From: Pollenia angustigena
Lineage: Eukaryota > Arthropoda > Insecta > Diptera > Polleniidae
Direction of reading: 5' to 3'
Length of the DNA stretch: 64,000 nucleotides
NCBI GenBank assembly: GCA_930367215.1
Contig: OV884059.1
Span: forward strand, 238,079,803-238,143,802
The notes under the pieces were generated by a model. That model had not been told where the DNA came from and did no database searches. It saw only the letters and a list, made by a program, of their open reading frames with translations. Made by a program: the position numbers and the translations under genes. This document shows positions 41,808-53,477 of this stretch, in pieces. Within the stretch, counting starts at the first letter, position 1, and each line of letters opens with the position of its first letter.

Positions 41808-43522
41808 TGGGCATTTCCACCGAAAGGTCCACCGCAACAAAAAAATTATAAGTTCTTGATAAGACTTTGTTTTATCATATTTTACCAGGAAAACAATCAA
41901 ATTTAATAAAAGTAAAAAAAATTTATATTTATTTATAACCCATTTCAAGATTTATGAATGCAAAGTGGAACAAGTGCAACTTTTCTTATTTGGATATTTC
42001 TATTGTACGTTTTGCTATGATAACAGTTCTTTAAGAGAGACATTATGCATTGACTTTTTCTCTCTAAAACCTTTCGGAAGGTATAAAGAGTCAAAATAGA
42101 ATGCACAAGAAACTATGCGATTGCAAATAACTGTAATTTTTTTCTTTGTATTATCTCATATTTCGATGTCATGTGCGACATTGAAAAACATAATTTTCTA
42201 TCAATGCGTCGAAAGTAAAAGTAGAAAGCTCATCAAGTTACCAGGCCAAACAGAGATTTTTTATAATATTAAAATAAAAAAAAAATTTCTGTAAAATAGC
42301 AAGATTTGTGATCTTGGTACTTATATAAAGTTGTTCACGTGCGACATCGTAAGTTTGAAAATTAATAATTTGAAAATAATTTTTTATATATGTAAATTAT
42401 TTATTTATGTTAATATAAACATTACAATCATTTAAATCTAGATGAGCAAAAAAAAGCACTAAATTTAAAAATAAAGCCATATTCTAGCCACTAACAATGA
42501 TATACGATACGATGAGATTAGACTTTAAATGACGATGCTATATATGTATATAGAACAAAAAGGGCTGCAATTTAGGGCGTGGCAAAAACATTTTTTTTTA
42601 AGTTTTTCAAACTTAATAAATATACCTTTTATTTAAGGGCGTGACTGATGAAATTATTATTGCTTGTATTGGCTTCTACCTGATTTAATGTAGTATGTGT
42701 GTGAAAAAGAAAAAAGGGGCTTAATTTGTAGGCGTGTAATAAAAGTGGGCATATTAAAATCTATATATACGTAGTTTAAGAAGGACTTTCTTGGCACGTA
42801 AAAAAAAATTGGACATTTTGGGGAAGGATCCGAGATGGCATAAGTGGCGCCCAGAATTTGAGGTCGGGTTAAAAAGTCACTAAAGACAAAAATGAAGCCA
42901 CTATCAAGCCATGAAAAACGATATGCAATATGATGAGATCGGACTTTAAATGGCAGCGCTAAATATAAAAAACCAAAAGGGCTATATTTTGGGGCGTGGC
43001 AAAAAAAATGTTTCCTGTTTTAGAAACTTCATTGACATATCTTTCATTCTAGAGGGTGACTACCACAACTTTTTTTTTGTATGGAGGTCGACCCGGTCTT
43101 ATCAACAAATATATCATGATGGAAAAAATGTCATGTGCGACAGATCACGTGCGACAGCGATTAAAGCTAAATAAAAAAAGTAAACATTATTTTTATTTAA
43201 AATGACAGCCATATTTGAGAGATATGAGTGCATAACATTCTACAATTTTTTCATTAAAAAATTGCCTCAGGTTTCGCTGAAATCGGTATTCGAAAAAATG
43301 GCCACAAAAACCACTTCTGTTTTCGTCACGTGCAAATGCCTGGTTTTTTTGCAATTTTCTTGAAAACGAAACAATTTATCAAAATGAACAATAGCACCAA
43401 TTATAGGGCTAATTAAAAGCTATAACTTGAATCTATTGCCAAAATAAATAAACGTTTTATTTTGACTTTTTTTTAACTTTAAATGTGTACGATGGTCACG
43501 TTCGACATGATGGAAATGCCCA
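41808..43522. mobile_element. TA-flanked TIR element, copy 2 (1.7 kb)
   Basis: It starts TGGGCATTTCCACC and ends GATGGAAATGCCCA, flanked by TA (41806-41807 and 43523-43524). It is homologous to 8294-9958 along its length and keeps the repeated CACGTGCGACA words. It has an extra stretch near 43268-43300 (GGTTTCGCTGAAATCGGTAT and following) that copy 1 lacks. No gene. Confidence 0.7.
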
Positions 43523-43524
43523 TA

Positions 43525-44067
43525 TACATATTTTCTTTAAGATATTGTCCATATTGTTGTTTACCAGATTTTATTTATCTTTTTCTTTTATTCCTTTGCT
43601 TTTTCATTTAAAAAAATAAAATAAATTTATATAGATTTTCTTAACAACTGTTGCGAATATTTCAATAATATTGGATGACCTAGACCCCGCCTAGTTACTT
43701 TTTAATTCTTGTTTTATTACCAAAATACCAGACAGTACTTGCAAAATTAAACGACTTTTGGAAATTTATAACGATAATGATTTTTATTAAGGCAAACGAA
43801 TGATACAAAATATGTGTTTGATTGTACAAGTAGACAATATACGAGAGTCGTTTCAAGTTTAGTTTTCAGTGTTAAGCAATGGTTCTTTAATTTGAATGTT
43901 TCGCACTTAAATTGCAAACATTTTTGAAAAGTTCGTTTGAAGACTATTCTGAACAGTGATGCCAACTTTTCGTTGGTAAAAATTTATAGATTTTTAGTAA
44001 AAAATGGTTAAAAAAAAGCAGAGATTAAAAAAATGTCTAAAGAAGATGTATAATCTTTCTGGTACCT
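43525..44067. other. Intergenic DNA, nothing recognised
   Basis: AT-rich DNA without recognisable coding or element ends. Confidence 0.3.
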
Positions 44068-45225
44068 TGGCTGCACAACTGAAGATCAAAGTATTTAACA
44101 CATGTGTCTCACTCATATACTCATACTCCTATACGGATGTGCATCTTGGGGTCTATCCAAAAATAATGTACGACGACCGCTAGTTTCCCTAACCGTTGCT
44201 TACGAAAATTACACTAGCCAACAAGGTATTGGGCTGGAGCAACCAAATATCTTTCCTAGAGTAATTTGGTGGGCTGAATTCGAATCTGTAATTTGTTTTT
44301 CTCTATCATGTCAGGTTTTCGAGATAAAAAAAAATGTTTTTATTCGTTTTTACAAAAAAAATCACTAGTTTATTTAAAAATCAATGAATTTTCAAAAGTG
44401 AATGGTGTTATTTAAACGTCGTTTTTATTTTGTTGGATGGGTTTCACGTATAAGAGTCCAGCAATAGTCTCCCAGAATGCTTTTTTCCCAAAATCCTTGA
44501 TAATTTCTTTCAATTTTTATTAAATCTTGGTGAGCACGCTCCTCTTGTTTGGTCTTCCGGAAAAAAATCTAAATGCGAATGAAGAAAATGCAAAACATTA
44601 GCCTTGTCCACGGTTTGTCCAAGTTTCTGATTGCTAAACCAAAATATGTAATGTAATTATGCATATTTAAATTATTCTGATATTTAATATACTTTTTTCC
44701 CAACCAAATATTCACCACACAGACAAAGCAAAAATAGCTTGAATCAGTAACACATGATCTCCCTGACATACTTAAATGCTGCTATTATTAAAGCAGTAAC
44801 ACACGATCGCCCTGACATGCTTAAACGCTGCTATTATGAAGATTAAGAACGCATGCGGGCTTCTGTCAAATAAATAATTGTGAAATTGTAGTGTCAGTAT
44901 TGACTGTTTTACAGTCTTGCCAGCATGCGATGAAAAATGAACAAGACGTCAAAGGCCATTTTTTATGCCAGATTCGAATTCAGCGCACCCAGCTTAGTTA
45001 AAAAACATTTTTCGTTTCTGCAGTAATTTTTTTTTCCAAATTTGTAAACCAGTGTTATTCGATGTTTTTGGCCCAACACAATAACTAAAGCTGATCTGCT
45101 TCGAAGCACAAACCAACAGCCAATACAGTACGATATCCTGAAAAGGAAATTCGAATGGATTGGTCATACACTGAGATCCGATAACGAGGTAGCAAAGGCA
45201 GCGCTGCAATACAACATCCAAGGTT
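44068..45225 (+). pseudogene. RTE-like reverse transcriptase C-terminal fragments
   Basis: Two plus-strand pieces fit the end of an RTE-type protein. Piece one (44068-44165) reads LKIKVFNTCV and, after a frameshift, ILLYGCASWGLSK. Piece two (about 45079-45225) reads ITKADLLRSTNQQPIQYDIL, then KFEWIGHTLRSDNEVAKAAL and QYNIQGSLRR. The motifs LLYGCxSW and WIGHTLR are typical of that part. About 0.9 kb of unrelated sequence separates them, including a 49-bp tandem pair. A dead LINE remnant. Confidence 0.6.
44745..44842. repeat. Two tandem 49-bp units
   Basis: CAGTAACACATGATCTCCCT at 44745 and CAGTAACACACGATCGCCCT at 44794 begin two imperfect units that both continue GACAT(A/G)CTTAAA(T/C)GCTGC. 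It lies in the sequence that interrupts the RTE fragments. Confidence 0.7.
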
Positions 45226-45645
45226 CTCTGCGTCGAAATAATTTCTTTTAATTTTAATTAAATTAAAATTTATTTCAAAACAACTAAAATGTTAATTAAT
45301 TCAAAATTATATTTTTAATTTTCGTTCACCAAAAAACAAATAATTGATTTGATTAACACATCAAAAGATAATAGATAAAAAACTGTGGTATAAGTTGAAA
45401 CCATTGAAATAAAATTATGTTTCTATTCTTTGGTAAATGAGTTTTAAATAACAGCACAACGTATGCTAAAATTTTCTTATAGGCCAAACTAACTTTTATT
45501 TTGCTAAGCCCCAAAAGTACTCATTTTACGAGAAACAAATTTCTGGGACAACATATACCTCGTAGTGTTTCGAACTAGTTGTTCTTATAAAGGAAATTGC
45601 TATTTTCTTTCTTCGGCTGGTTATTTAGTTTTTTTAAGTTGGTGA
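45226..45645. other. Intergenic DNA, nothing recognised
   Basis: AT-rich sequence with no gene or paired ends recognised. Confidence 0.3.
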
Positions 45646-45653
45646 CTTATAAT

Positions 45654-46664
45654 CAGGGAAACCAAAAAAATGCAATTGCATGTTTTTCCTTATGCGACCA
45701 ATGAAGGCAGAAACAATATATTTATCCGTTTAACAGCTTTTTATGAATATTAGCATCGATTTGTTAGTGCATATTTTTGCATATTTTACCGTTTGCAGCA
45801 GCATTGTTTCGCATATTTTAGTTAAAAGACCTTTTTTGCAGCATATTTTAAGTTTTTAGCGCATATTTTGCCTTTTTGCGGCATATGTTGATACATTTTT
45901 TAGACGCCCGCAAGAGCTTTCGCAGCAAAAAAAAAAAAAAAAAAAATTTGGCCGTCTGGCCAACGTTAATGCCTGTCCATGTTAATATGACAAATTTGGT
46001 AAACACTATTTAACTGTACTAAGAACAAAGTCTTTGTAAATGGAGAGAATCGGTCTATAACTTTACATATTACCCATAAAAACTTCTTTCCATACTCGAC
46101 TCTGTGTCCGCAAACCATCTTATTATGTTTTTATTAAGATTCAATTCCCAAAAATATTTTTATGCATATTCAATTATTTTCGAATCAGTTCACATTTGCC
46201 CAAAGCTCCCATCTATAAAAAGCTTTAACTTCCTTTTAAATGTTAAAATTTCATAAACAATTTAGGGACCGTCCCTAAAATCCCTTTAGGACAAAAAAAT
46301 CTCATATGGATGTCAATATCTAGATAGTTTTCGGCACAAAGAACTCTTATATGAATTTTAACCTCTTAACACAACTTTGTTTTTTTTTTGAGCCAATGAC
46401 TGCTCATCATTTCTAAATAGCATAAAATCTTGAAAATTCGTTTGTTAAAACTTTAGTATTTGGGCTTTACCGGTTAAAATTTTCGGATAGTTTTTATAAA
46501 ATGGAACTGTTATTAATTGTTTTTTTTTATTATGTTTTTAAACTAACAATTTTTTAATTTTTTGGGGCATATTTTTAACAATTTTAAGGGCATATATTCA
46601 AGTTTTTACTGCATATTTAATGCGCATAAAACTGGTTTTTTAGAGCATATTTCTGGTTTCCCTA
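45654..46664. mobile_element. hAT-like element with 8-bp duplication CTTATAAT
   Basis: The element starts CAGGGAAACCA and ends TGGTTTCCCTA. It is flanked by a perfect 8-bp duplication CTTATAAT (45646-45653 and 46665-46672), diagnostic for hAT. GCATATTTT words are repeated in both subterminal regions (at least six near 45768-45895 and five near 46566-46655), in keeping with hAT transposase-binding sites. No transposase gene. An A run of about 21 bases is at 45927-45947. Confidence 0.8.
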
Positions 46665-46958
46665 CTTATAATTAAATTCATTATTAAAGTAATTGGAATT
46701 GGCATGCTTTACTTAAAGGCAGTGAAATTAAATAAACTTAATGGCATGTAATTTATAACAAAATAATTCACTACATGACACACTTCAATTATCATCGTGT
46801 TTTTAAAATGTTTGTATGAAGTCTACAAAATGGAATCAATGTTTCTCAATTAATGTGTAATTTAAATTTTCAAAATAAATAAAATCAAGAACTAAAATGT
46901 TTTAAATTTCAAGTTTATCAACAAGAACTTGTTTAAAGTAGTTTTATTTTTGTTTAAT

Positions 46959-47853
46959 AATTATGTTGTATTATTTTTATTTAAATAAAACACAACTTTA
47001 TATTTTATTTATAATTTTTAGTTTAATTTTATTTATTATTAGTTTTTTCTTAAAAGTTTATTTGATCCTTTTTACAAAAGTATTTATTCTTATATAAAGT
47101 AAGTGTCCTTAATTTCAAGGATTTTAAACTAAGTACATTGATTTCTTATTTTTGATAGTTGTGTTCGCTTTCAAATCTTATTTTTAACTGACTGTATGAA
47201 CAAATTCATTGATCTTTTTTTTAGTGACAATTATATATATAAATATTATAAAAAACAATATGTAATAAGTAAATATGTTTATATGTATATCGCTTGTGCA
47301 CAATCATGATTGGTAAAATGCATACTTTCTTATTCTTTCTTTCGCACTATGCGTAAGTAAGCTAAAAAAATAGGGTAGGTTTATATATTGGACATTTACG
47401 TACTATTTAATTAATTATTCTTCATGCCCAATTAAATTAACTGTCTTGCATTTTGTAAGAAAATAAATAACAACAACATGCTTGTGCATGTCGAATCATG
47501 TCCATAGTCGAATAATGCATATGTAGATGCGTATGTTCATACATGCGTGTACATATATATGTAGATGCGTATGAACATACGCATGTACGTTTAAAACGTA
47601 AGCTATTAATATTTTCTGCATTCCCAATCAAGACAGTTAGCAACAATAAAATATAATAAATAAATAATTAATATTGAGTAATTAATATTTTAATAGTTGT
47701 TTATAAAAAAAACACTTAGTAACAAAATAAATATAAATGTATGTTTGAGTTTGTATGTATGTAGGTAAATGTTTTATTTATACTTATTGATGGGATCGAA
47801 TAAAAGTAGGATTGTACAAATATGTTAATATATGTACATTTGTACATATAACT
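46959..47853 (-). repeat. 3' LTR of the 17.6-like element
   Basis: 895 bp; identical in length and, by eye, in sequence to 53477-54371. It includes palindromic GTACATATATATGTAGATGC and GAACATACGCATGTAC words around 47530-47590. The open frame at 47437-47646 lies inside the LTR and is repeated in the other LTR, so it is not a gene. Confidence 0.9.
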
Positions 47854-47865
47854 CCCCCATCGTTA
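47854..47865 (-). other. Polypurine tract of the 17.6-like element
   Basis: On the minus strand ACGATGGGGG lies immediately before the LTR start AGTTATATG. This is the expected position for plus-strand DNA priming. Confidence 0.6.
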
Positions 47866-48153
47866 AATTGAAGCCCCGTAGAAATTTCGCTTTGCGTATT
47901 TTAAATATTTTGGTTGTTAAAAACATATATTTCTTATACATACTTTTATACAACATAACACAAATTAATAAATCAAAAATATATTCCTTATTTTTTACAA
48001 AGAAACTTTTTTTATTTCTGGCAAAAATTAATAAATTTCGTTTAGGTTTTAATATTTTTATTTTCATTGTAAAAATTTGTAAAAAAAAAAAAAATATTTA
48101 GTGCAAATCGGTTGTTTTTGTATATATAAATTAATAAAAAATAGTTTTGTAAG

Positions 48154-51100
48154 TTACACATTTGTATTTAATTTTTTTCTTTTTATATGTGATTTATAAT
48201 ACAAGTGTCCCGTTTGACTTACAACATGATCATTATCAAACTTATCTACTTGAACTTTTCTAAATTTTGCGTGATTTTTACCACCTCTATTACTTTTTAA
48301 ATACACTTGACCTGTTTGAATTTGGCATTCTTCGCGAGAGCGATTCAAATTTGATATTGACTTTTCCTTTAATTTAATAATTCTGGCTTTTATTCTTTGG
48401 TAATCCTCTGTTCCTATTGAACCGTTTTGAAAGTCAATAGGTTTGCAGCCCGTGGTTGAATGGATCGTATTATTATAAAAAGTAATGACCTTATAAATCT
48501 TTTCCTCAACACTATCAATATCCCTATCAGGGTCATGTCTGAGCAAACGAATATGCTCATTTAAGGTATTATGGAGCCGTTCAACGTCGGAATTTGAGGT
48601 GTGGTTATTGTTTGAAGCAAAATGAATTTCAATATTCTCCTGCCTAAGGAATTCCGTCAATGGCAGCGCCTTAAAACCTAACTCATTGTCAGTAATGATT
48701 TTCTTTATGCTGCCAACAATACTGAGATACTGAATTAGGGCTCTCTTAAACTCCACCCATGACCTATTCTGAATTTTAATTGCCTGAGCAAATTTAGAGA
48801 ACTTGTCTATTATGGTCAAAAACAAAGTTTTTTGTAGGCAATAAAAAACATCTATATGTATTATTTGTCTGGGACTATCAGGAGTTTCAGTTATTTTAAA
48901 ATTCTGTCTGATCGGTTTACGATCGTATTTTCCCACATTGCAGATCTCACAATTGTTAATGTATTGCTGTATACGTTGCTTAAGTCTGGGATGATATATT
49001 TTCATTTTAAGTTGCTGGTAGTTTTCATTAATACCGCGGTGGTTATTTCTTTTGTGCTCCCTTTCAATAAGTTCGCAAAGAAAATCTTCATCTATAATAT
49101 CTTCAATACAAGCATTACACTTTGCTATCTTCAAGGTTGAATTTACTGAAAAATATTTCATAATTGTCTCTTCAAAAAGTGCGCAGACTGAATTATCTTC
49201 GACAAGAATAGCATTAACTCTAGAAGGATGAAAATAATCCCTTATAATTGTTATCATATCGGCTTCACTGAAACTACTTGCACTTATTATTTTCCGATTA
49301 TTTTTAAAAATGTTTTTGTTAACTACTTTCAAAGAAGAATTTGATTTTTCTAATACAATCTGATTTTTATAAACATTAAGTGGAGATCTGCTAAAAGATA
49401 TTATGTGTGGTTGGGTTTCTTGAATCAAATTTATATGGGCGTCTATTCTAGACAATGCATCTGCATTTCCATTGTCAATACCTCGCTTATACATAATCTC
49501 ATAATCATATTCTTCCAGCTTTAGTCTCCACCTTATTAATTTGGAATTTGGTTCCTTAATGGAGACAAGCCATTGTAATGGTTGGTGGTCTGTCTGAATA
49601 ACAAATTTTCTACCGAATAAATATGGACGGAAATATGTTACAGCCCATATAACAGCCAACAACTCTTTCTCAACAGTGCTATAGTTAATTTCGTGTTGGT
49701 TCAGTGTTCTACTGGCGTAACAAACAGGATGATTATCCTGCGATAATACCGCACCTAGCGCAAAATTGCTTGCGTCAGTGTTTAAAACAAATTTCTTATT
49801 AAAATCGGGATAAATCAAAATTGGATCACTGGTGAGAAGCATTTTTAAGGTTCTAAAACTCTCGAGGTACTGGGAATCATTTACGTCCACTTTAGCGTTC
49901 TTCTTCAAATAATTCGTCATCGGTTTCGCGATTTTAGAGTAGTCCCTTATAAATTTCCGGTAATATCCACTTAGACCTAAAAATTGTTTTATTTGCCTCT
50001 GCGTCCTAGGTAATGGATAATTAACAATACAGTCAACTTTCTTCGGATTGGGTTTTATACCCCGTTGTGTAATGACATGCCCTAAAAATTCAGTTTCCCT
50101 CTTTAAAAACTCACATTTGTCCATTTCGATCTTTAAATTTGCCTCCCTAAGTTTGTCAAATACAAGTTTTAATGAGTTCATATGCTCCTGAAGGGAGGTA
50201 GAATAAACGATTATATCGTCCAAATATACTAAACAAACCTTATTTACTAAGTCACCCAAGATGCCGTTCATAAGTCTCTGGAAAGTGGCTGGTGCGGTCT
50301 TCAGACCGAATGGCATTCTAAGAAACTCATAGTGGCCCCCTTCGACCGAAAAAGCAGTTTTATGTATGTCTCTGTCATCAATTTCCACTTGATGAAATCC
50401 TTTAGCAAGATCCAGGGTAGTGAAGTACATACACCTTCCTAGCTTGTCCAAGATTTCGTCGATATTTGGAATTGGAAAACGATCATCTACAGTTTTTTCA
50501 TTCAGTTTTCTGTAGTCAACAACTAGTCGCCACTTATTACATCCACTTGCGCCATCCTTTTTTGGAACTATCCAAATAGGGGCAGAATAAGCCGACTTTG
50601 AAGGTCTTATAATTCCATTAGATAGCATCTCCTGAATTTGCTTCCTAACTTCATCCTTATGCACATAAGGGTATCTATAAGTTTTCGAAAATACGGGTAT
50701 TTCATCCCTTGTTACAATTTTGTGCTTAATTGCATTTGTAAACGATAACCTAGCATCTGTTTTATAAAATAGCTCCTTATAATCATTCAAAATAGTCATC
50801 AAATTAAGTTTTTCCTCCTCATTTAGATGATCTAATCTTACCTTATGTAATACAGAATCCTGGTTATTACAATCATGCGAATCGTCTACCAAATGGTAAT
50901 TATCGCAGGTAACAGGCCACGAATCACCTTCAGAAAGATATATTATCGTTGGACAGTGAGTCAAAGTTTCTACCTCTACTTTAAAATTTTCCGCATTATA
51001 AATTCCTTCCGTAATAATTATTTCCCCAAAATCATTGCGCTGTTCCGTGATGTGAATCAATCCACATTCAACACTAGTGATAAGCTTAACTCTTTGAAAA

Positions 51101-51478
51101 TTTGGAACAAGCAATGGTATGATTCTATTATTTATTCTTAGCTCGTTTTTGTAATAATCTACAACAGCCTTATATTTACGAAGTACGTCATTCCCAATTA
51201 TTCCATCGAAATTGTCGTGAAACTTGCATTCAATTAAAAACATTTCATCATTATCATTCCCTAATTCACAAAATAAAGGTACCCGGTAAATTGTGTTCGT
51301 CAAAACTTCATTTTGAAGAGTTTTTAGAGTTAAAGTTTTGGAATCGATCTTCCATTTTGGATTACATAAGCCCGGGTTTACAATGGAGTGCGTAGCTCCA
51401 GTATCTATAATAAATTTTAGATTTCCCTTTAAAACTATATACGGTAGTTTTCCGTAGAGGCTAGAAAAGGAAAATTTT
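48154..51478 (-). CDS. pol: 17.6-like protease, RT, RNase H and integrase
   Basis: A long intact frame (1049 codons from 51303 downward, open further up to about 51478). The protease motif IIDTGATHSIV is encoded near 51385-51415, upstream of the TTG codon at 51303, so that codon is not the start. RT has PSKSAYSAPIWIVPKKDG, VDYRKLN and YLDD (residues 360-363 counted from 51303). RNase H has NTDASNFALGAVLSQ and GNADALSR. Integrase has an HKRNNH..CEIC zinc part and core motifs HIDVF, ITDNELGF and NSDVERLHNTL (D,D,E present). The frame overlaps the end of gag in the -1 phase, so expression by -1 frameshifting is likely. No stops or losses seen; potentially functional. Confidence 0.9.
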
Positions 51479-52718
51479 CTGACGTAATATTTTTATTTAC
51501 ATTATTTGAAGAGTAGGGAAGTTGTGGTTGTCCAGAAAAAGGTATTTGATTTGGAATGCATGGGTTTCTTCGACAATTCATAAAAGAATTTTGAACCATA
51601 TTACTGTTTTCTGACTCCGAACATGGTGAAGTACAACACGGGTATCGATTGGAAAAATGGGGAAAATTATTTGCGAAACTTGATCTTGGACAGATCTGTT
51701 GTGATGAAAAATTTTCTGAATCATTTGGTTCACGAATCATATTTATGTCCATTGGTTCTGAAATTTGAGGCTTAGGAAATTGGTTTCGATTCTGGTTTGA
51801 AAAATTGTTTGTGTTATTCCGATTACCGCTGATTTGATCACCAACATTACTAAATTGGTTGTTATATCGCTGAAAACCGTTGTTATTATAAATTCTATTT
51901 AAGTTATTGGGATTATTACTATTAAACATGCTATTGGTATAAGCCCTTTCATTTGCATTCGAATAGGCATTTCGAGCACCGTTATAATTTCTGTTACCAT
52001 GTACATCCCTACTACTATCCGCACGAAAACGATTCAAACCGTTATTATTTTTGTTAACATAAGCATCCCTATTCCCGTTACTACTTTCCGTACGAGAACG
52101 GTTCATATTTACACTATTGAAATTGCCACCTCTGGAATTTACCCCATAATCGGCATATCCTGCAGTAAAAAGAATGTCCATTGCCTCCTCCAGAGTTTGC
52201 GGATTCCTACAAGCTAACACGGTTCTCATTGGTTCGGGTATTTTCGCCCTAAAAATATTGAGAGCCGTCCTCATATTGTTGGAAGCAATTCTTTCACTAT
52301 CCTCATTTACACCCATGTCCGAAACAGTTCTATTGTTTAAGCTTCTGAGCCTATCTTTGATTTCGTTATAAAAATCAATTGCATTAGTTTTAAAAACTAC
52401 CGATCGGAGTTTGTCATAAAGCTCCTCTGCACATTGACGTTCTCCGAAATAGTTCGTTAAAACCGTTTTGACGTCAGACCACGTTTTTGCCTGAAAATTA
52501 ATTTCAATCGCCTCCTTTGCCTTACCCTCAAATTTACTTTTTATAAGGTCAATAAATAAACCCTGGGAGAGCTCATCATAACGACCAAAAAGAGGATTAA
52601 CTCTATCTACAAGAGAAATAAATGTATATAAATCTTTCCTGTTGCCAGAAAAAATTGGCAGTTTTCCTAAAAAATCAAGTGGATTTAAAGCAATAGCGGG
52701 AATGCCCTCATGAGCCAT
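51435..52718 (-). CDS. gag: 17.6-like Gag
   Basis: ATG at 52718 opens a 427-residue frame. The first 190 residues are capsid-like (FLGKLPIFSGNRKDLYTFIS, WSDVKTVLTNYFGER, FYNEIKDRLRSLNN), matching the style of Gag in the 17.6/297 group. The C-terminal half is extremely Asn/Arg/Ser-rich (about residues 195-320) and then has scattered Cys residues that do not form a CCHC zinc knuckle. It forms the particle and packages RNA; RNA binding probably uses the basic Asn/Arg region (inference). Its end (FLASTENYRI) overlaps the protease frame. Confidence 0.85.
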   Translation of the reverse strand: MAHEGIPAIALNPLDFLGKLPIFSGNRKDLYTFISLVDRVNPLFGRYDELSQGLFIDLIKSKFEGKAKEAIEINFQAKTWSDVKTVLTNYFGERQCAEELYDKLRSVVFKTNAIDFYNEIKDRLRSLNNRTVSDMGVNEDSERIASNNMRTALNIFRAKIPEPMRTVLACRNPQTLEEAMDILFTAGYADYGVNSRGGNFNSVNMNRSRTESSNGNRDAYVNKNNNGLNRFRADSSRDVHGNRNYNGARNAYSNANERAYTNSMFNSNNPNNLNRIYNNNGFQRYNNQFSNVGDQISGNRNNTNNFSNQNRNQFPKPQISEPMDINMIREPNDSENFSSQQICPRSSFANNFPHFSNRYPCCTSPCSESENSNMVQNSFMNCRRNPCIPNQIPFSGQPQLPYSSNNVNKNITSENFPFLASTENYRI

Positions 52719-53459
52719 AATTGATAAAAAGTGTTTAAGAAATGGTAAAATATTCCCCTCTTAAGACAAAAAAAAAGCAAGGATTTGTTGCTAAGAAATA
52801 AATATGGAAAAAAAAAATTCTAGCAGATGTAGCTTAACTAATATCTTATTTTTATTTTAAATGTATATACGCAATATAAAAGACAATATCAATAATTTTT
52901 AAATAAATACAAAAATACCACGTTTGCTGCTTCCTTGTTTGACAAAGGTTACTTCGTGATCGTCTTCTTTCCACATAGGCACACTGTTTTGTTTTTATTT
53001 TGTAGTTTTGTAAATTTCTTTTCAGCTCGGATTCAGCATATATTTTGTTTTAAGTTTGTAACAAAACTTATTTAAAGTTCTCCTTTTTTTTTAATTTAGT
53101 TCCTTATTTGCAATATTTTTCATTCTTTTTTCGTAGTCTCAGTTTTTGATATTATTTATAATCCTTTTTTGTTATTTACTTGTTAAGTTTGCGTTTTTTT
53201 TTTTAATGGGAAAAACACAAAAAAAAAAATTTATATAATTTTTTTTTAAATTTTTAATTGTTTGTCTTATTTAGTTTTTAAGGAAAAAAAAAAAAAAAAA
53301 AAAAAATGTTTTAAATGTATTAATTAAAAATGTTAATTGAAACTTCTCGGGTTTTTTGATTTTATTCTGGAATACCCACTAGCGATATTAAAACATCGAG
53401 TATCCTTTATTTCAATTAATAATTTCACTTATTACAGAGAGTCACAAGGATACTTGGGT
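52719..53459 (-). other. Untranslated leader of the 17.6-like element
   Basis: About 740 bp between the primer site and the gag ATG, with long T/A runs (for example 53286-53306) and no gene on the element strand. Plus-strand open frames here are spurious. Confidence 0.6.
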
Positions 53460-53477
53460 ATCCTACCGACTGCGCCA
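53460..53477 (-). other. Primer binding site of the 17.6-like element
   Basis: The minus strand reads TGGCGCAGTCGGTAGGAT, starting with the last base of the 5' LTR. This is the serine-tRNA-type primer site known from 17.6 and 297 (from memory). Sharing one base with the LTR is common in this group. Confidence 0.75.

Noticed and set aside
47437..47646. 69-residue frame repeated identically at 53955-54164
   Set aside because: Both copies are inside the two LTRs of one retrotransposon; the identity reflects LTR duplication, not a gene family.
48856..49140. 94-residue plus-strand frame
   Set aside because: It is antisense to the integrase part of the 17.6-like pol gene and has no independent support.
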